A program made the position numbers and the translations under genes. The notes under the pieces were generated by a model. The model had not been told where the DNA came from, searched no databases, and saw only the letters and a list, made by a program, of their open reading frames with translations. Positions 16,132-22,432 of a stretch of DNA of 28,335 nucleotides are shown here, one piece after another. How positions within the stretch are numbered: the first letter of the stretch is position 1; each line of letters opens with the position of its first letter. Source of the DNA: Clostridiales bacterium (lineage in GTDB: Bacteria; Bacillota; Clostridia; Lachnospirales; Anaerotignaceae); the NCBI GenBank assembly GCA_018364635.1, contig JAGZLR010000027.1, forward strand, positions 1-28,335, given 5' to 3'.

Positions 16132-16162
16132 AAAAAAAGCACAGACAAAGAAGTCTGTGCTT
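16132..16162 (-). terminator. Terminator of the SH3b-NlpC/P60 gene
   Basis: AAGCACAGAC and GTCTGTGCTT form a perfect 10-bp stem with a 6-base loop followed by seven T on the minus strand, right after the stop at 16169. Confidence 0.95.
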
Positions 16163-16168
16163 GCCAAA

Positions 16169-17296
16169 TTATCTAATTACGCGTTTTGCAGATACATATG
16201 TTCTTGCTGAATAATCTTCATTTAAATTGCTGATAATTACGCTGTAAGCTTTTCCAGAAGAAGAATGAATATAATCACCATTTCCAATATAAATACCTAC
16301 ATGAGAAACCTGTCCATTATTTGGACCTGAAGTATCAAAAAATACTAAATCTCCGGCTCTTAATTCTCCTTTAGAAACTGGCACACCGTTTCCAGCTGCC
16401 ATCGATGCAGAGCTTCGATTCAATTTAATGCCAAAATGATTCATGACAGAATATACAAAACCTGAACAGTCAACTCCACTTGATAAATTTGTACCGCCCC
16501 ATACATATGGTGTTCCAATAAACTGTTTTGCGTATGCTACAATCTTCTGACCCATATCAGACTCAAGTCCACGGTCTGGTTTTTCTCCTGTACGAATAGA
16601 AATATACTCTTTATTTAAATATCCAGCCTGTCCAGCTTCTGTCTCTACTTTTACCCATTCAGTTCCAGCCTCCACTACATCGACAACTTCACCTGTTGGA
16701 AGAACAGTAACTACATTACTATTGGTAGATGCTTCACTTCTTAATCTAAGTCCACCATCGGTTGTAACAATGGCATATGTATTACTTACCGCACTGCTTG
16801 CAGGTACTGCAACAGAAACAGTAGGTACAAGGTCTATTCCTGTTCCATTTACATAGGAAGATGCAATATAAGCAGTATCTCCATTTGTTCTTTTTATTTG
16901 ATACCAGTCATCCAACTTTCCTATAATTGTAACTGTATCGCCACTTTTTGCCTGTGCCACCACACCAGCATCTGTAGATGGTAATTTTCTAATATTGATA
17001 TCAGAACCATTTACTTCCCCCTGCGCTGATGCAACTTTCACATATTCAGAAGAGATAAATGCCTTTTGACCTGATGCATTAATTTCATACCAGGAGCCTT
17101 GGTTATTTGTAATTGCTACTTCTGTTCCAGAATTAAGAACGTCTACTACAGCAGCATTTGTATTTGCTTCTGCACGAATATTAATAGAATCTCCTGTCAC
17201 TACACCTTTACACTGAGCAAATGCGCTTGATGATAGTACACAAACCGCAGCCGATGTTGAAATAAATAGCTTCAGTATCTTTCCCTCAAGTTTCAT
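16169..17296 (-). CDS. Secreted SH3b-NlpC/P60 peptidoglycan endopeptidase
   Basis: Exported wall hydrolase that cuts stem peptides (typically D-Glu to the third residue). A signal peptide (MKLEGK, hydrophobic core, SSSAFAQ cut near residue 27) is followed by three bacterial SH3 domains at about 31-88, 92-151 and 174-235, each with the NIR or LRLR motif and a GxxWxxI/V strand, and then a C40 NlpC/P60 domain from about 248 to 375. Catalytic residues are visible: Cys277 in DCSGFVY, His332 in SHVGIYIG and His344 in DYIHSSS. Length 375 and the triple SH3b layout are normal for clostridial LytE/CwlS-like enzymes. GGAGG precedes the ATG. The promoter region carries a WalR-type box and a separate inverted repeat, so wall-stress control is likely. 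It is divergent from the AlbA_2-type gene. Confidence 0.95.
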   Translation of the reverse strand: MKLEGKILKLFISTSAAVCVLSSSAFAQCKGVVTGDSINIRAEANTNAAVVDVLNSGTEVAITNNQGSWYEINASGQKAFISSEYVKVASAQGEVNGSDINIRKLPSTDAGVVAQAKSGDTVTIIGKLDDWYQIKRTNGDTAYIASSYVNGTGIDLVPTVSVAVPASSAVSNTYAIVTTDGGLRLRSEASTNSNVVTVLPTGEVVDVVEAGTEWVKVETEAGQAGYLNKEYISIRTGEKPDRGLESDMGQKIVAYAKQFIGTPYVWGGTNLSSGVDCSGFVYSVMNHFGIKLNRSSASMAAGNGVPVSKGELRAGDLVFFDTSGPNNGQVSHVGIYIGNGDYIHSSSGKAYSVIISNLNEDYSARTYVSAKRVIR

Positions 17297-17317
17297 ATGT
17301 ATCCTCCATCTTCAAAT

Positions 17318-17334
17318 GTTACAGTTATGTTACA
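17318..17334 (-). promoter_or_regulatory. Candidate WalR box at the NlpC/P60 promoter
   Basis: The minus strand reads TGTAAC-ATAAC-TGTAAC, which fits the WalR (YycF) consensus TGTWAH-N5-TGTWAH exactly. It starts at about the predicted transcription start, just after the -10, a position that could suit repression as well as activation. Confidence 0.6.
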
Positions 17335-17340
17335 AAACCA

Positions 17341-17369
17341 ATTATATGGAATTCCGCCTATCTTGTCAA
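17341..17369 (-). promoter_or_regulatory. Perfect consensus promoter of the NlpC/P60 gene
   Basis: TTGACA (17364-17369), 17 bases, TATAAT (17341-17346) on the minus strand. The -35 lies inside the inverted repeat at 17359-17385. Confidence 0.88.
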
Positions 17370-17385
17370 GCAAATTGGCAAGATA
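17359..17385. promoter_or_regulatory. Operator-like inverted repeat over the NlpC/P60 -35 box
   Basis: Plus strand arms TATCTTGTCAA (17359-17369) and TTGGCAAGATA (17375-17385) pair at 10 of 11 positions around a 5-base centre (27 bases in all). The site covers the -35, with no T tract beside it, so a protein-binding site is more likely than a terminator. Confidence 0.55.
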
Positions 17386-17480
17386 CATAAATTTTGTACA
17401 AAAACGATAATTTTATTTGTAATACCCTAAGAAATTAATTGAATTGTTGTCTATTTTTCATATTTACTTCATAAGTACTT

Positions 17481-17497
17481 AATATTATTGTAATATT
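17481..17497. promoter_or_regulatory. Palindrome upstream of the AlbA_2-type gene
   Basis: AATATTA-TTG-TAATATT, perfect 7-base arms, about 80 bases before the start at 17576. The surroundings are extremely AT-rich, so chance is possible; no clear -35/-10 pair could be set for this gene. Confidence 0.3.
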
Positions 17498-17575
17498 TAT
17501 ATTTTTTGTCACTATTGTGGGATGACAAAAAACATAAATAAGTTTACTATAAAATTGAAAAAGGTGGGTGAATTT

Positions 17576-18721
17576 ATGACTTCTCAAAAAATAGAAGAAT
17601 TGTTATGTCAGCAAGAAAATGAAAAACTTGATTTTAAATTAGACTATTCTTTAGACTATGAGACCAATAAAAAAGAAATGGTAAAAGATATCAGCGCTAT
17701 TGCAAATACACGTGGTGGCCGGGGATATATTCTATTTGGCATCAAAGATAAAACAAAGGAAATTGTTGGTATCAGCAGTGATAAATTAATTGAAGAGGAA
17801 CGTTTACAACAGGTAATCTCTAGTCGAATTGATCCACCAGTCAGTGTAAAATTAGAGGAATGTAACTATCGAGGAAAACGGATTATTGTGTTAACTATCT
17901 ATAAAAGCAGCCAACGGCCCCATCAGATTATGCATACCGGAACCTTTTATCTCCGCCGAGGATCTACTACTGATATTGCAAGGCGCAGTGAAATTGCAGC
18001 TATGTTGCAAGAAAATGGCATTGTTGCTTTTGAGACAGTCCTTCTTCCTCATGCTATATTAGGAGACTTAGATATAAAACTAATCCGCAATTATATCTCA
18101 CCTTCTTTGTCTTTAAAAAGTCAGAAAAGTCTATTACTCCTTGAATCTATGGGAATTATCACAAAAGATTTAGATCGAGAATACTATCAACCCACTATGG
18201 GAGGAATGTTGCTATTTGGTGTAGAACCACAAAAGTATCTAATCTCTACAGCCATCAAAATTGAATATCACGGAGAAACGAAACTATTTAATGGTGCCTT
18301 ACCAACCATGTTGGATAAAACTGCAGAACACATTATAAATATTTTGTCTCCTTATGGATACCCTGCCGCCGCCGTTCTAGAAGCGCTTTATAATGCTGTT
18401 GTTCATAGAGATTATTGGGATACTTCAAGGGAAATCTATGTATATCTTGGAAAAAACAAAATTGAAATTGTAAATCCAGGTGCCATTAATGCCCGTGAGG
18501 GAATTATAAATTTAGAGGACGATTTAAATCCTTCTCGAAGAAATCCGTGGCTTTATCAAAGACTTTTGCTGATGGATAAAAAACAGAGATTTTTAAACAA
18601 CGCTGTAGGTATTCGTAATATTTACGCTTCTTTTTCGAAATCTAATCATATAGTAAAATTTATTAATTTACCTAAAAAAAATCTATTTAAAGTGGTTTTG
18701 CCTGGAATTGATGAAATCTAA
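17576..18721 (+). CDS. AlbA_2 (Schlafen-type) and HATPase-like domain protein, putative regulator (COG2865-like)
   Basis: Start set at the ATG 17576 because AGGTGGG lies upstream; a longer frame from 17522 lacks a site. The product is 381 residues. Residues about 14-130 form the AlbA_2/Schlafen-type domain: ENEKLDFKLD near the start, VKDISAIANTRGGRGYILFGI (36-56) and GTFYLRRGSTT (122-132). The C-terminal part holds the GHKL-like motif EALYNAVVHRDY (269-280), VNPGAI (299-304), RRNPWL (321-326) and a final GI (345-346). Such proteins are annotated as predicted transcriptional regulators with nucleic-acid and ATP binding; biochemical roles are poorly known. It is shorter than many relatives and lacks a C-terminal winged helix. 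It is divergent from the NlpC/P60 gene, so it could act on the shared region; that is inference. Confidence 0.85.
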   Translation: MTSQKIEELLCQQENEKLDFKLDYSLDYETNKKEMVKDISAIANTRGGRGYILFGIKDKTKEIVGISSDKLIEEERLQQVISSRIDPPVSVKLEECNYRGKRIIVLTIYKSSQRPHQIMHTGTFYLRRGSTTDIARRSEIAAMLQENGIVAFETVLLPHAILGDLDIKLIRNYISPSLSLKSQKSLLLLESMGIITKDLDREYYQPTMGGMLLFGVEPQKYLISTAIKIEYHGETKLFNGALPTMLDKTAEHIINILSPYGYPAAAVLEALYNAVVHRDYWDTSREIYVYLGKNKIEIVNPGAINAREGIINLEDDLNPSRRNPWLYQRLLLMDKKQRFLNNAVGIRNIYASFSKSNHIVKFINLPKKNLFKVVLPGIDEI

Positions 18722-18722
18722 T

Positions 18723-18756
18723 AAAAAGGCATTGGAATAAATTCCAATGCCTTTTT
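18723..18756. terminator. Bidirectional terminator between the AlbA_2-type gene and gap
   Basis: AAAAAGGCATTGGAAT (18723-18738) and ATTCCAATGCCTTTTT (18741-18756) form a perfect long stem with T runs both ways, serving the converging genes. Confidence 0.95.
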
Positions 18757-18770
18757 TCTTAAATTTATTT

Positions 18771-19808
18771 TTATTCAGCTTCTGCTTCTGCTTTTGTGTC
18801 TTCAGTAGCAATCAGTTCTACTAAATCAACAACTTTATTAGAATAACCCCATTCATTATCATACCATGCTAAAAGTTTTACAAAATTATCATCTAGCATA
18901 ATACCCGCCTTCTCATCAAAAATACAAGTATGGTAATCCCCTTTCAAATCGCTGGATACAATTTCATCTTTTGTATATGACATAATCCCACGCATATTGG
19001 ATTCACAAGCAGCACGAATTACTTTACAAATATCATCATATGTAGTCTTTGTTTTTAACCGTGCAGTCAAATCCACAACAGATACATCATTACAAGGCAC
19101 TCTGAAACTCATTCCTGTCAACTTGCCTTTCAATTCTGGAATAACCAAAGCGCAGGCTTTCGCTGCACCAGTAGAGGACGGAATAATATTGTTAAATACA
19201 GAACGGCCTGTTCTCCAATCCCGTCCTGCACGGGCATCTACTGCTTTTTGTTTCGCTGTTGCAGCATGAATTGTTGACATAAGCCCTTGTTCGATACCAA
19301 ATGCATCATTGATTACTTTTACTAATGGCGCTAAGCAGTTCGTTGTACAAGATGCATTAGAAACAACTTTCATATTTGGTTTATAATCATTTTGATTAAC
19401 ACCCATAACAAAAGTTGGTGTCTCATTGTCTTTTGCCGGAGCTGTTAAAATAACTTTTTTTGCGCCACCTATAAAGTGAGCTGACGCTTTTTCTGTGGTA
19501 TTAAAGGCACCTGTAGACTCAATAATATACTCTGCTCCACATTCAGACCACTTGATTTTGGATGGATCTTCCTCACTAAAAACTGTAATTCTTTTACCAT
19601 TTACAATAATCGCGTTATCGGCCTCCTCAACTGTTCCGTCAAATCTGCCAAAAACACTGTCATATTTAATCATATATACCATATAAGAAAGATCAGCCTT
19701 TCTTAAATTAATGCCACAAACTTCAAATTTCTCTGGCTTCTTCATTAAAATTCGTAAAACAACTTTACCAATTCGACCAAAACCATTGATACCAACTTTA
19801 ATTGCCAT
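18771..19808 (-). CDS. gap: Glyceraldehyde-3-phosphate dehydrogenase, type I, unusual cofactor site
   Basis: Glycolytic enzyme converting glyceraldehyde-3-phosphate to 1,3-bisphosphoglycerate. Start at ATG 19808 with AAAGGAG upstream; a longer frame from 19889 adds an unrelated tail. Residues: MAIKVGINGFGRIG (1-14, Rossmann), catalytic SNASCTTNCLAPL with Cys154, His181, and the C-terminal WYDNEWGYSNKVVDLV. Length 345, with an acidic Ala/Glu-rich tail of about ten residues that E. coli GapA lacks. The segment after strand beta2 reads CGINLRKADL, where NAD-dependent enzymes have Asn-Asp, and VDARAGRDWR replaces VDGPSHKDWR (E. coli). The Asp and Pro that favour NAD+ are therefore both missing, which points to NADP+ or dual use. 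It is a single-gene unit; only a -10-like TATAAT (near 19845) is clear upstream. Confidence 0.95.
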   Translation of the reverse strand: MAIKVGINGFGRIGKVVLRILMKKPEKFEVCGINLRKADLSYMVYMIKYDSVFGRFDGTVEEADNAIIVNGKRITVFSEEDPSKIKWSECGAEYIIESTGAFNTTEKASAHFIGGAKKVILTAPAKDNETPTFVMGVNQNDYKPNMKVVSNASCTTNCLAPLVKVINDAFGIEQGLMSTIHAATAKQKAVDARAGRDWRTGRSVFNNIIPSSTGAAKACALVIPELKGKLTGMSFRVPCNDVSVVDLTARLKTKTTYDDICKVIRAACESNMRGIMSYTKDEIVSSDLKGDYHTCIFDEKAGIMLDDNFVKLLAWYDNEWGYSNKVVDLVELIATEDTKAEAEAE

Positions 19809-19991
19809 GTAAAATACATCTCCTTTAAATAATGATGCTATTATAGTATCATAAAAAAATTTCTTTGAAAAGCAGATTGATTCTTTCAAAAAAATTCTGT
19901 AATCTGCAACAAGATTCCTATATTATTTTCATAAAAAATCACAACAGAATACTTCTCTACCGTTTTATGTGCTATATTTAGAACTTCACAC

Positions 19992-20020
19992 TTGTATGAA
20001 TTAACGATAATACGTATAAT
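19992..20020 (+). promoter_or_regulatory. Promoter of the PHP phosphatase gene
   Basis: TTGTAT (19992-19997), 17 bases, TATAAT (20015-20020), followed by AAAGGGAG and the ATG at 20059. Confidence 0.8.
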
Positions 20021-20058
20021 GGAATCAGTATAAGAAATATAAAGGGAGACAACACACT

Positions 20059-20862
20059 ATGATTACTGCTGATTGTCATTTGCATACAAACTTTTCATTT
20101 GATTCTGATACACCAATGGAATCTATGGTCAAAAACGCAATTGCTCTTGGACTAAAACAAATCTGTTTTACAGATCATATGGATTATAATTATCCATCCC
20201 AATATGGCAAACCAGAATTTTCTGTAGAAGACTATTTTTCAACAATCGACTTCCTGTCAGAAAAATATCAAGGACAAATTCTTATTAGAAAAGGGATTGA
20301 ACTAGGTCTAAAACCAGGGATTGAAGAAAAAATCAATCTTCTAACGAAAAAGTACTCTTTCGATTTTATCATTGGGTCCTCTCATTTGGTTCATGAGATT
20401 GACCCCTTTTTTCCAGACTTTTGGAAAGAAAAGTCTGTAGAACAAGCAGTATGTGAGTATTTTCAGTCGATTCTAGAAAACTTGGAGCTATTTCATGATT
20501 TTGATGCCTATGGACATATCGACTATGTTACCCGTTATGCGCCAACTGGCCCTAAATATACGGAGTATACAAAGTATCAAGAATTGATAGACGAGATACT
20601 CCTTTCTATCATTCGCCACCAAAAAGCGCTTGAAATCAATGCTGCCGGATATAAATACGGCTGTGGTCACCCGAATCCACACGAAGACATTATTCAAAGA
20701 TACCTTCAACTTGGAGGAAAGTTAATCACCATAGGCTCTGATGCTCATGAACCTCAGCATATGGCTTATGAATATTCTCTGCTAAGGAACAAGCTTTTGG
20801 CGTTAGGAATTAAAGAATATGCTGTTTTTATAGAGAGAATCCCCCATTTCTTTTGTATATAA
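20059..20862 (+). CDS. PHP-domain histidinol-phosphatase (HisJ/HisK type)
   Basis: Metal-dependent phosphatase, most likely acting on histidinol phosphate in histidine synthesis. The 267 residues show the PHP metal ligands in order: His7 and His9 (DCHLHTNFSFDS), Asp39-His40 (CFTDHMDY), Glu81 (KGIELGLK), His109 (GSSHLVHEID), His153 (YGHIDYV), and Asp228/His230 in the closing GSDAHEP motif. Length matches bacterial HisJ proteins (about 260-275). AAAGGGAG precedes the ATG and a promoter is present. No other his gene lies nearby, which is common for HisJ; other phosphoesters are possible substrates. Only a weak hairpin follows the stop. Confidence 0.9.
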   Translation: MITADCHLHTNFSFDSDTPMESMVKNAIALGLKQICFTDHMDYNYPSQYGKPEFSVEDYFSTIDFLSEKYQGQILIRKGIELGLKPGIEEKINLLTKKYSFDFIIGSSHLVHEIDPFFPDFWKEKSVEQAVCEYFQSILENLELFHDFDAYGHIDYVTRYAPTGPKYTEYTKYQELIDEILLSIIRHQKALEINAAGYKYGCGHPNPHEDIIQRYLQLGGKLITIGSDAHEPQHMAYEYSLLRNKLLALGIKEYAVFIERIPHFFCI

Positions 20863-20884
20863 AAATGTGTTTCTTGGCACTTTT

Positions 20885-21538
20885 TTAATCCCACAGAAAA
20901 CTCAGAGGAGTCTTTTTCATAATTTTTTGCCAATCATAACCATATGTAATAGCACAGAGAATTGCACTTAATAGGAAGCCAAAGAAAACATCGATTACTG
21001 AATGCATTCTCAAAAACACAGTTGAAAGGCAGATGAAAACTGTGGTAAGCAGTGAAATAAACTTTACAATTGTATGATATCTAAACGTTTCTGATCTATG
21101 TATTACCATATAAATTGCTGTTGTACTACTAACATGAATTGATGGACAAACATTAATTGGTGGATCAATGCTATATACAAATCTCATAATATCACAAAAT
21201 ATGCCATTGTCTGGTATTATCCCCCTTAATCTATGTCCATTAGGGAATACAAAATAAATAAGTAGACATATTGTCATTCCAGTAAACATCAGGAAGCAGA
21301 GATTCATAAAGTCTTCCTTGTTCTTCAGCATAAAGTATACAAGAGCTCCTGGTACAATTAAAAACCATAAAAAGTATGGTATAACAAACCATCCTAAAAA
21401 TTTAATTTTATCATCTAAGGCACAATGTATATATATTATCGGTTTCGCAAACTTTTCCAGCCAAAAGAAGGCGATATAATAAAATACAAAATATAATAAT
21501 GCCAGACTATACTTATGATTTTTTATCCATAACTTCAT
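20885..21538 (-). CDS. PAP2-superfamily membrane phosphatase
   Basis: Integral membrane phosphatase of the PAP2/acid phosphatase type, probably acting on a lipid or polyprenyl phosphate. The start at 21538 is chosen because AAGGTG lies upstream and the predicted promoter (21570-21598) falls inside the longer frame that opens at 21598. The product is 217 residues with about six hydrophobic segments. Motifs visible: FPNGHRLRG near 98-106 (first motif, imperfect), CPSIHVSS with Pro-Ser-x-His at 132-135, and LRMHSVIDV with Arg177, His179 and Asp183 (a short Arg-x-His-x3-Asp version of the third motif). The arrangement resembles inositol-phosphoceramide-synthase-like PAP2 proteins. Stand-alone gene; substrate unknown. 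Confidence 0.85.
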   Translation of the reverse strand: MKLWIKNHKYSLALLYFVFYYIAFFWLEKFAKPIIYIHCALDDKIKFLGWFVIPYFLWFLIVPGALVYFMLKNKEDFMNLCFLMFTGMTICLLIYFVFPNGHRLRGIIPDNGIFCDIMRFVYSIDPPINVCPSIHVSSTTAIYMVIHRSETFRYHTIVKFISLLTTVFICLSTVFLRMHSVIDVFFGFLLSAILCAITYGYDWQKIMKKTPLSFLWD

Positions 21539-21569
21539 AGGATCACCTTCTTTGTCAATTATTGTTTCT

Positions 21570-21598
21570 ATTATGAAACAAAATTCAATCAAAATCAA
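21570..21598 (-). promoter_or_regulatory. Promoter of the PAP2 gene
   Basis: TTGATT (21593-21598), 17 bases, CATAAT (21570-21575) on the minus strand, about 32 bases before the chosen start. The 170 bases from here to the cyclophilin terminator show nothing further. Confidence 0.62.
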
Positions 21599-21766
21599 TG
21601 AACTTTGACAAAATTATTTCTTAATTATTGCCAAATACCAAGTATTAAAACCATTCTTCCACCATAAAACTATTCTTTTGTTCTGATTCAAATAGCTGTA
21701 TTATCATCTACTATAAACCATTTATATCAATCTATCATGTATTTTATCACCTAAATTTTGATCTTC

Positions 21767-21806
21767 AAAAAAGCATGCCCTCTCTTTCTAAAAGAAGGCA
21801 TACTCT
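21767..21806 (-). terminator. Terminator of the cyclophilin gene
   Basis: On the minus strand AGTATGCCTTCTTTT pairs with GAAAGAGAGGGCATGCT (with wobbles), followed by TTTTTT. Confidence 0.8.
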
Positions 21807-21815
21807 TTTTACCTT

Positions 21816-22343
21816 TTATAGTGTTTTTGGTGCCTCGTAAGATTCGCCAAAAGTATCTACTGTAACCGTTTTCATTACTTGAGGTTCTGTAGGTCTGTCA
21901 GAATAATCCGTATCAATTGTAGCTATTTTATTCACAATATCCATTCCATCAATTACTTTACCAAAAGCTGCATATGCTCCATCTAAATGAGGAGCATCCT
22001 TGTGCATAATAAAAAATTGAGATCCAGCAGAATCTGGATGCATGGCCCGTGCCATAGAAATTACACCAGCAGTATGTTTCAATTCGTTTTTAAAACCATT
22101 TTGAGAGAATTCGCCTGCAATGGAATATCCAGGGCCTCCCATACCAGTTCCATCAGGGCAGCCGCCTTGAATCATAAAGCCATTAATAACCCTGTGAAAG
22201 ATAAGACCATCATAAAAGTTGTGCTCCACAAGATCAATAAAGTTACTAACGGTATTTGGCGCAACTTCTGGATACAATTCAATCTGTATTTTGTCTCCAC
22301 TTTCCATTTCAATTGTTACAATTGGATTATGCAAAATAATCAT
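21816..22343 (-). CDS. Cyclophilin-type peptidyl-prolyl cis-trans isomerase
   Basis: Cytoplasmic folding catalyst for Xaa-Pro bonds. The 175 residues contain the full cyclophilin fold: PEVAPNTVSNFIDLV, YDGLIFHRVINGFMIQGG with catalytic Arg and the FMIQGGCP core, GEFSQNGFKNELKHTAGVISMARA, AGSQFFIMHKDAPHLDGAYAAFGKV and a C-terminal strand ending VTVDTFG. No signal peptide. The ATG at 22343 touches AAGGG, but AAGGAT lies eight bases upstream; a TTG three codons later is an alternative. It has its own promoter at 22368-22396 and terminator, so it is monocistronic. Confidence 0.95.
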   Translation of the reverse strand: MIILHNPIVTIEMESGDKIQIELYPEVAPNTVSNFIDLVEHNFYDGLIFHRVINGFMIQGGCPDGTGMGGPGYSIAGEFSQNGFKNELKHTAGVISMARAMHPDSAGSQFFIMHKDAPHLDGAYAAFGKVIDGMDIVNKIATIDTDYSDRPTEPQVMKTVTVDTFGESYEAPKTL

Positions 22344-22367
22344 CCCTTCTATCCTTATGATTTTTTT

Positions 22368-22396
22368 ATTATATAGAATTTTTTAACAAGATGCAA
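22368..22396 (-). promoter_or_regulatory. Promoter of the cyclophilin gene
   Basis: TTGCAT (22391-22396), 17 bases, TATAAT (22368-22373) on the minus strand, immediately after the upstream gene's terminator. Confidence 0.68.
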
Positions 22397-22397
22397 G

Positions 22398-22430
22398 AAA
22401 AGGTCTGCAATTTATTTGCAGACCTTTTTT
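22398..22430 (-). terminator. Terminator of the beta-helix protein gene
   Basis: GGTCTGCAA and TTGCAGACC form a perfect 9-bp stem extended by A/T pairs, with T runs on both sides; it begins three bases after the stop at 22433. Confidence 0.92.
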
Positions 22431-22432
22431 AT

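Noticed and set aside
19809..19889. 27-residue N-terminal extension of GAPDH
   Set aside because: GAPDH begins MAIKVGINGFGRIG, with AAAGGAG upstream of that ATG; the extension runs over the promoter-like TATAAT.
19872..19907. Inverted repeat GCAGATT/AATCTGC upstream of gap
   Set aside because: Arms are only seven bases with a 22-base spacer and no clear promoter relation; not strong enough to call an operator.
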